Source: Ceratotherium simum simum
Taxonomy: Eukaryota; Chordata; Mammalia; Perissodactyla; Rhinocerotidae
Assembly (NCBI RefSeq): GCF_000283155.1
Contig: NW_004454160.1
Location: 4,440,845-4,504,844, forward strand
Direction: 5' to 3'
Length of the DNA: 64,000 nucleotides
The position numbers and the translations under genes were made by a program. Under the pieces are notes generated by a model. It searched no databases. It worked only from the letters and a program-made list of their open reading frames with translations, and was not told the origin of the DNA. The first letter of the stretch is position 1, and every line of letters begins with the position of its first letter. Below, in pieces: positions 59,000 to 64,000 of this stretch.

Positions 59000-60320
59000 C
59001 TCATTCCTGCCTCAGGGCCTTTGCACTTGCTGTCCCTCTACTTGAAATATTCTTCCTCTTGATCTACATCTGACTTGCTGCTCCCCACTCCATCAAATGT
59101 CACCTTCTCAGAGAGGCCTTCCCTCACCGCCCAGGCAAGGGTAGCCCCTGTGCACTCTCTGCTAATCGCCCTGTTTATTTTCTTTTTGACACTTACGACA
59201 ATCCATAGTTTTCTTGTTTATCTGTTTACATGTTCACAGTCCCTTTCCCTACTGGAGTGTTAGCTCCTATAAGAGGAGGGGTCTTTAGATGAACAGACAA
59301 CCAACCAGCTGGGAGAGAATATTTGCAAAACATACATCTGACAAGGGGTTGATCTCCATAATATATAAAGAACTCACACAACTGAACAACAAAAAAACAA
59401 ACAACCCGATCAAAAAATGGGCAGAGGAAATGAAGAGACACTTCTCCAAGGAAGATATACAGATGGCCAATAGGCACATGAAAAGATGCTCAACATCACT
59501 AATCATCAGGGAAATGCAAATCAAAACAACACTAAGATACCACCTCACGCCCGTTAGAATGGCTATAATCACCAAGACAAAAAACAACAAATGTTGGAGA
59601 GGATGTGGAGAAACAGGAACCCTCATACACAGCTGGTGGGAATGCAAATTGGTGCAGCCTCTATGGAAAACGGTATGGCGATTCCTCAAAGAATTAAAAA
59701 TAGAGATGCCCTATGATCCAGCCATCTCACTACTGGGAATCTATCCAACGAACCTGAAATCAACAATCCAAAGAGGCTTATGCACCCCTATGTTCATTGC
59801 AGCATTATTCACCATAGCCAAGAAGTGGAAGCAACCTAAGTGTCCATCGACTAACAATTGGATTAAGAAATTGTGGTATATATATACAATGGAATACTAC
59901 TCAGCCATAAAAAAAAGACAAAATCGTCCCATTTGCAACAACATGGATGGGCCTGGAGCGTATTATGTTAAGTGAAATAAGCCAGAAAGAGAAAGACAAA
60001 CACTGTATAATCTCACTCATATGTGGAATATAAACCAACACATGGACAGAGAAAACTGGCCTGTGGTTACCAGGGGTAGTGGGGGTGGGGAGTGGGCACA
60101 AGGGGTGAAGGGAGTCATATATATGGTGATGGACAAACAAAAATGTACAACCCAAAATTTCACAATGTTAGAAACCATTAAAACATCAATAAAAAAAAAA
60201 AAAGAGGAGGGGTCTTTTGTTCCTTGTTTACCATTGTCCTGAGCTTGGGGCACCATTCTGGTGCATGGTAGGTACTTAATAAATATCTGTTGGATGAATC
60301 AACGAATGAATGAATGCCAC
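59000..60320 (+). mobile_element. L2 3' end, split by an L1
   Basis: The left arm is cctcagggcctttgcacttg, ctcagagaggccttccctca and ctggagtgttagctcctata. The right arm is ggtgcatggtaggtacttaa, taaatatctgttggatgaat and gaatgaatgaatg, the typical L2 terminus. The L1 at 59287 interrupts it. Confidence 0.85.
59287..60201 (+). mobile_element. 5'-truncated L1, relatively young, ORF2 C-terminus still open
   Basis: It begins inside ORF2 and keeps one frame open for about 228 codons (59289-59975), beginning [11 protein letters not shown]. Cys/His-type residues of the ORF2 C-terminal region are visible ([19 protein letters not shown]), then the LLGIYP and [12 protein letters not shown] motifs. The 3' UTR ends in A13. 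Perfect 16-bp duplications aagaggaggggtcttt lie at 59271-59286 and 60202-60217. It lacks ORF1, endonuclease and most of the reverse transcriptase, so it cannot move on its own. Confidence 0.95.
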
Positions 60321-60449
60321 TGCAGCAAGCTCTGTGGTTGCTTATTCAAGATAACCTTACCCCCATGCTTCTCCTCTCCTATCAGAACTCCAAATTTTGT
60401 TTAGCAACCTGTCCTGCTTATGACCGTGTGTTTCATCAAGCCATTCGTG

Positions 60450-60765
60450 GTATTCCCTTTCCCTGTGTTAGTAACTGGTTTCAGAAAGGACACGTGACAT
60501 AATTCTGGCCAGAACCATGAGCAGAAGTCTACTGGGTCCGGGTAGGCGGTTCTAAAAGAGGTTTTTCCCTTTATAAAAAGAGAAGCAGACACTGCCATTT
60601 GATCTGGATACGATGCCTAGTACTGCTGAAGAACCCAGCTCCTCTATGACATTACTGAAGAACAATACTTCTTGTTATGGGGCATACTATATTTTCTCAT
60701 TATTAAGCCACTGTGAGTTGCATCTTTTGTTACTTGCTTCCAAAGGCATTTGAACCATAGAGACT
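60450..60765 (+). mobile_element. Ancient LTR-like repeat remnant
   Basis: The words aaaggacacgtgacataatt, ctggccagaaccatgagcag, attattaagccactgtgagt and tttgttacttgcttccaaag follow a common old mammalian repeat. The family is not assigned. Confidence 0.5.
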
Positions 60766-60879
60766 ATGGCATATGCTGTCCCTTCGTCCTGGTGGCTGCT
60801 GCTGGCCTGTAGACTAGAGCCTTGGCTTTTATCCCCTAGATAGAGTGTCAAGTAAACCTGAATTAATGAACTAGTTCCT

Positions 60880-61260
60880 TCCTTACTTCATGTATCCCAC
60901 AAACTCCATTGAAAACCTCTGTGTACTGGGCACTGTGCTAGAAAGAGAGATTGACAGGGCAAGGTCCCTGCCCTGAACGAGCCCAGATCCCATGGGAAGA
61001 AGACTTGTAAACGGAGACTGACAATCCAGAGCACACCTGCTACAGCAGAGGGGTACAGAAGGTGCCCCGGCGGAGCTGAGAGCAGGAGGAGGTGGGAGGT
61101 GGGAGGGTGACCGAGCAGGTTTCACAAAAGAGGTCGTATCTGAGCCCAGTCTTGAACAACAAGCAGGAGCCGTCCAGATGGACGAGCTGGCCAAGAATCT
61201 CTCAGGCAGAGGGAACAACAATATCCCATGTTCCAGAGAAGAAAAAGCAGGCAGGACCAC
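60880..61260 (-). mobile_element. L2-like reversed fragment
   Basis: The order gtgtactgggcactgtgcta, gcaaggtccctgccctgaac, gagcaggtttcacaaaagag and aggcagagggaacaacaata follows the reversed L2 end. Confidence 0.65.
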
Positions 61261-61261
61261 C

Positions 61262-61485
61262 TTTTAAACACCTACAATGGCTCTGGCACTGTGCTAAGTG
61301 ATTTAACTTACGTTGTCCCCCTCTAATCCTTGGGATGTGCATGCAGGCTAAATCCTGTTATCCCATTTTATAATGTGGAAACTGAGGCTCCAAATAGTTG
61401 TGACTTGCCCAAAGTAGTGCAGCCAGAGAGTGACAGAGCCAGGCTTTGAACTCCGACTGTCTGGCTCCAGAGCCGGTATTCTTTC
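61262..61485 (-). mobile_element. MIR SINE
   Basis: The order ctggcactgtgctaagtgat, tgttatcccattttataatg, tggaaactgaggctccaaat, gtgacttgcccaaagtagtg and gctttgaactccgactgtct is a well-kept MIR reverse complement. Confidence 0.88.
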
Positions 61486-61489
61486 TACC

Positions 61490-64000
61490 CCTCCTAGCAC
61501 TTCTCCTACAGAGGTGGACCCTGTTTGGGAAGCACATACTTATAGACCGACCCAGTGACCTACATGTGAAACAGAGCACAGCTCAGTGCGCAGGAGAGAG
61601 AAGAGGGTGAGCAGACAGTTGGGAGAAGGTGTGCTCTTGGTGGGGTAGTGGTGAGGTGGGTGGTTGATGGAGACAGTGGGCAAAAAAAGAGAGAAAATAG
61701 GTGACCTGAAAGTACCAACCTCTCTTATGCTGTGTTTGTTTTAAGTTGAATGACTATACTTAGGGTTGCCATCTCCTAACCATTTTCTTTCAAATCACCC
61801 TTTCAGCTAAACATTATCCCCAAAATTTACCAGCCCACAAATTTTTGTTAACCAGCTTGCTACAAATATTATACAGATGGCAAAATAAATAAAACCCATA
61901 GATAGTTATGATCAGCCTCCCTGAAACGGTAACTGGCCTCGGGCTCACGGGGACTCGGCTTCAAGAAGACTGGCTTAAATAATGAACAGGAAGATGAAAC
62001 AAACATTCAGTCTCTGGGCACTACAAGTTGGCACTCCAGATCCTGCAGACACCCTTGGTTTGCAAGCTCTCTTTTTCATCAAACAAGGGGTATGGCAGAC
62101 ACCCATCATCATAATAAAATAACAGCACCAGCTAATTTCCCGGGGCTTCGATCTCAGCAGGGAAGGATATAATGTTGCAAGCCAGCAGAAGCCAACCAAG
62201 TGGTGATACAGTAGTTCTGTTTTACATTACATTAAATGTTACTATTTCTGAAGGGAATATCTGTGGAACACTGGTGTAACCCATAGCAACCGGCTAATAA
62301 ATTGTAACTTACACTCCCTCAGCTTATTGTGGGGGTGGAGAACAGAAGGAAAAAAAAGACCAAAAAAAAAAAGGCAAATGCTGGCAAAAATGCCACATTT
62401 TCCCCCCCTCACTACCTCCCCTACGCACGCGAGCACACACACGCCCACCACATGTATAGGCTGCATCAGCATTCTCCAGCAAAATTACTTAAAGTGAAAT
62501 GGGACAATTAGCAGCCAAGGATTTAGAATTCTTGACATTCATGTTTACATATATGATGCCTCTTTTAAAACTCAGAAGGTGCACTTTAAATATTTCCGAC
62601 TCTGAGCCCTGCTCTCTACAGGAAGGACCCTCTGCATCATTTCACAGCCTCTTTTGAGGGTGACAATCCTCAGCATCAATGGAATGGCACGTGGAAGTGA
62701 GCCACATAGTTCACCTTTTTTTCCTTCTGTCTGCGAATAGCTCATGCCTAATTGCCCCCATACTTCACATTCACAGCAATCTGGTGAGCCTTGCTCTTTG
62801 CCACGCTGAGCCTACTCTTTGGCCTCAACTCCCATAGATTCCTCCCATCCATTAACTCCTGTTCCCTGAGCCGTTCAGTCTTTTACACACTCAGTCCGTC
62901 TCTCCGAAGATTGGACATTGGATCTTTATTTACAGGAATTATTCATGGGGCGCTTTGTAGCCTCCAGACAGTGTGTTCATCTGTGTGGGTTGATTAACTG
63001 TGGACACCCCCTGTCTGTCCGTGTGGACAGTGCTGAACTTCATGAAATCCTCCCTATTCTGAAATGCCCGTCACTCAGCTCCCTGGGAGGAAGTGACCAA
63101 GGCTCCTACCACCTGAACAAGTGTCAGTGGTCATCTTCCTTCTGTCCAGCCATCTCTGTTGTGTGTATGGAAGGAGGGAGCCAGCGAGTGCACCAAGGCT
63201 CCAACTGAAGGGGCTCTCCTTGTCTCTTCCCCTAGGAGGCCAGCATAGTGTGCAGAGACGAGCGTGGGACTTGGAATCAGCGCTCAGGATCAAGAACCAC
63301 CTTAGGCACTTACTAGCTGAATGTCACTTGGCAAAATCATTTTGCTTCTGGGGACACATTTCTGTTACTGTGGCTGCAGTAACAGAAAACCCAACTCACA
63401 ACGCTTTAAAAAGGAGGGAGTCTATTTTCTCGCATGACACTGGGTAGGACAGGCTGGAGGCTCCACTTCCACTTCCACTTCCCTGTGACTCTCTCCCGGG
63501 TGGGTTCCTTTCGTTCCCAGGTTCTCCACACCACAGCATGTCTCTACTGCAGTGTTATGCTGTATCACAGTTGTGTATATGTGTCCTCACGGAGATCTGA
63601 TCCCCTCACTCATCTCTGAAAGCCCCCTGCCTCTAGCTCAGTGCCTGGCATGTGGTCAGGATGAATGGATGGGTAAATGAATGAGTGAATGATTCTACGC
63701 AGTCTCACTTCTTATAGAAGGAAAAGGAAACTTGGGGAAAATAAAAAGCTGTAATAAGTGTGAAAATGCTCTGTAAACTATAAGATGCTACAAAAACATT
63801 AGGAAATGTTATGATTATTAATTATTACAATCATGAAGCTTCCTGTGATAGGGGCAGCCTCTTGGATGCCTGTGTGAGCTCTAAGGCACACCATACCGGC
63901 AGTGGGTTTTGTTGGGACAATGGAAGAAAGGTGGCTTTTCCAAGAAAAGTAGATGACTTTTGCCCCCTAAAAAAAAAAAAAGACTTTAACATCCACAGTG
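61490..64000. other. Intergenic to the right edge, no gene seen
   Basis: Contains an A-rich tract (62349-62374), a short CA-like patch (62425-62447) and a dispersed-repeat start near 63360-63450 (ttactgtggctgcagtaaca). I find no exon of a neighbouring gene. Confidence 0.45.

Noticed and set aside
59289..59975. 228-codon open frame
   Set aside because: It is the ORF2 C-terminus of a 5'-truncated L1, not a host gene.
13400..64000. Possible miR-320-type hairpin gene known near CD2 in human
   Set aside because: I looked for the mature-type core aaaagctgggttgagagggc and did not see it on either strand.
1..64000. CRISPR arrays, operons or prokaryotic islands
   Set aside because: All short repeats are microsatellites or SINE tails; the window is mammalian nuclear DNA.

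Overview
This is a vertebrate nuclear window, most likely from a perissodactyl such as a horse or close relative. Two observations support that. Every exon of one recognisable mammalian immune gene, CD2, is interrupted by GT-AG introns. The window also carries at least eight copies of the tRNA-derived ERE SINE, a family described from equids and their relatives. Nothing bacterial or viral in layout is present: no operons, no CRISPR array and no phage genes.

The only protein-coding gene I can support is CD2, the T/NK-cell adhesion receptor. It lies on the minus strand from position 13205 down to the left edge. Five exons are visible: signal peptide; cysteine-free IgV-like domain; IgC2-like domain; transmembrane exon; and the start of the proline-rich tail. 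All splice boundaries are phase 1 and join into 319 codons without a stop. The end of the tail and the 3' UTR lie beyond position 1. The introns hold MIR, L1, hAT, Tigger-like, MLT1-like and ERE insertions.

From 13.2 kb to 64 kb I see no further exon. This is the region 5' of CD2. In other mammals the next gene on that side is IGSF3, pointing away from CD2, so the window probably ends inside the CD2-IGSF3 interval; this is inference from synteny, not something seen here. The interval is layered transposable elements: old L1 at 14.4-16.4 kb; an L1 nested in an L1 at 21.4-22.8 kb; several L2-like blocks (20.0, 24.4, 27.3, 34.5, 35.7, 59.0 and 60.9 kb); a processed retropseudogene at 39.8-40.2 kb; and a large degraded L1 at 47.1-53.8 kb that received two ERE SINEs, an ERV-L-like LTR and an LTR-within-LTR. 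A 5'-truncated, fairly young L1 sits inside an L2 at 59.3-60.2 kb with perfect 16-bp target-site duplications.

The most informative observations are a 21-bp tandem duplication in the CD2 tail that duplicates a PQAPGHR module next to an altered GYF-type motif, the nested insertion histories that can be ordered from their duplications, and two different 3' tail architectures among ERE copies. I found no convincing evidence of an undescribed biological system. Repeat subfamily names are given only where I am fairly sure; all repeat edges without a visible target-site duplication are approximate.
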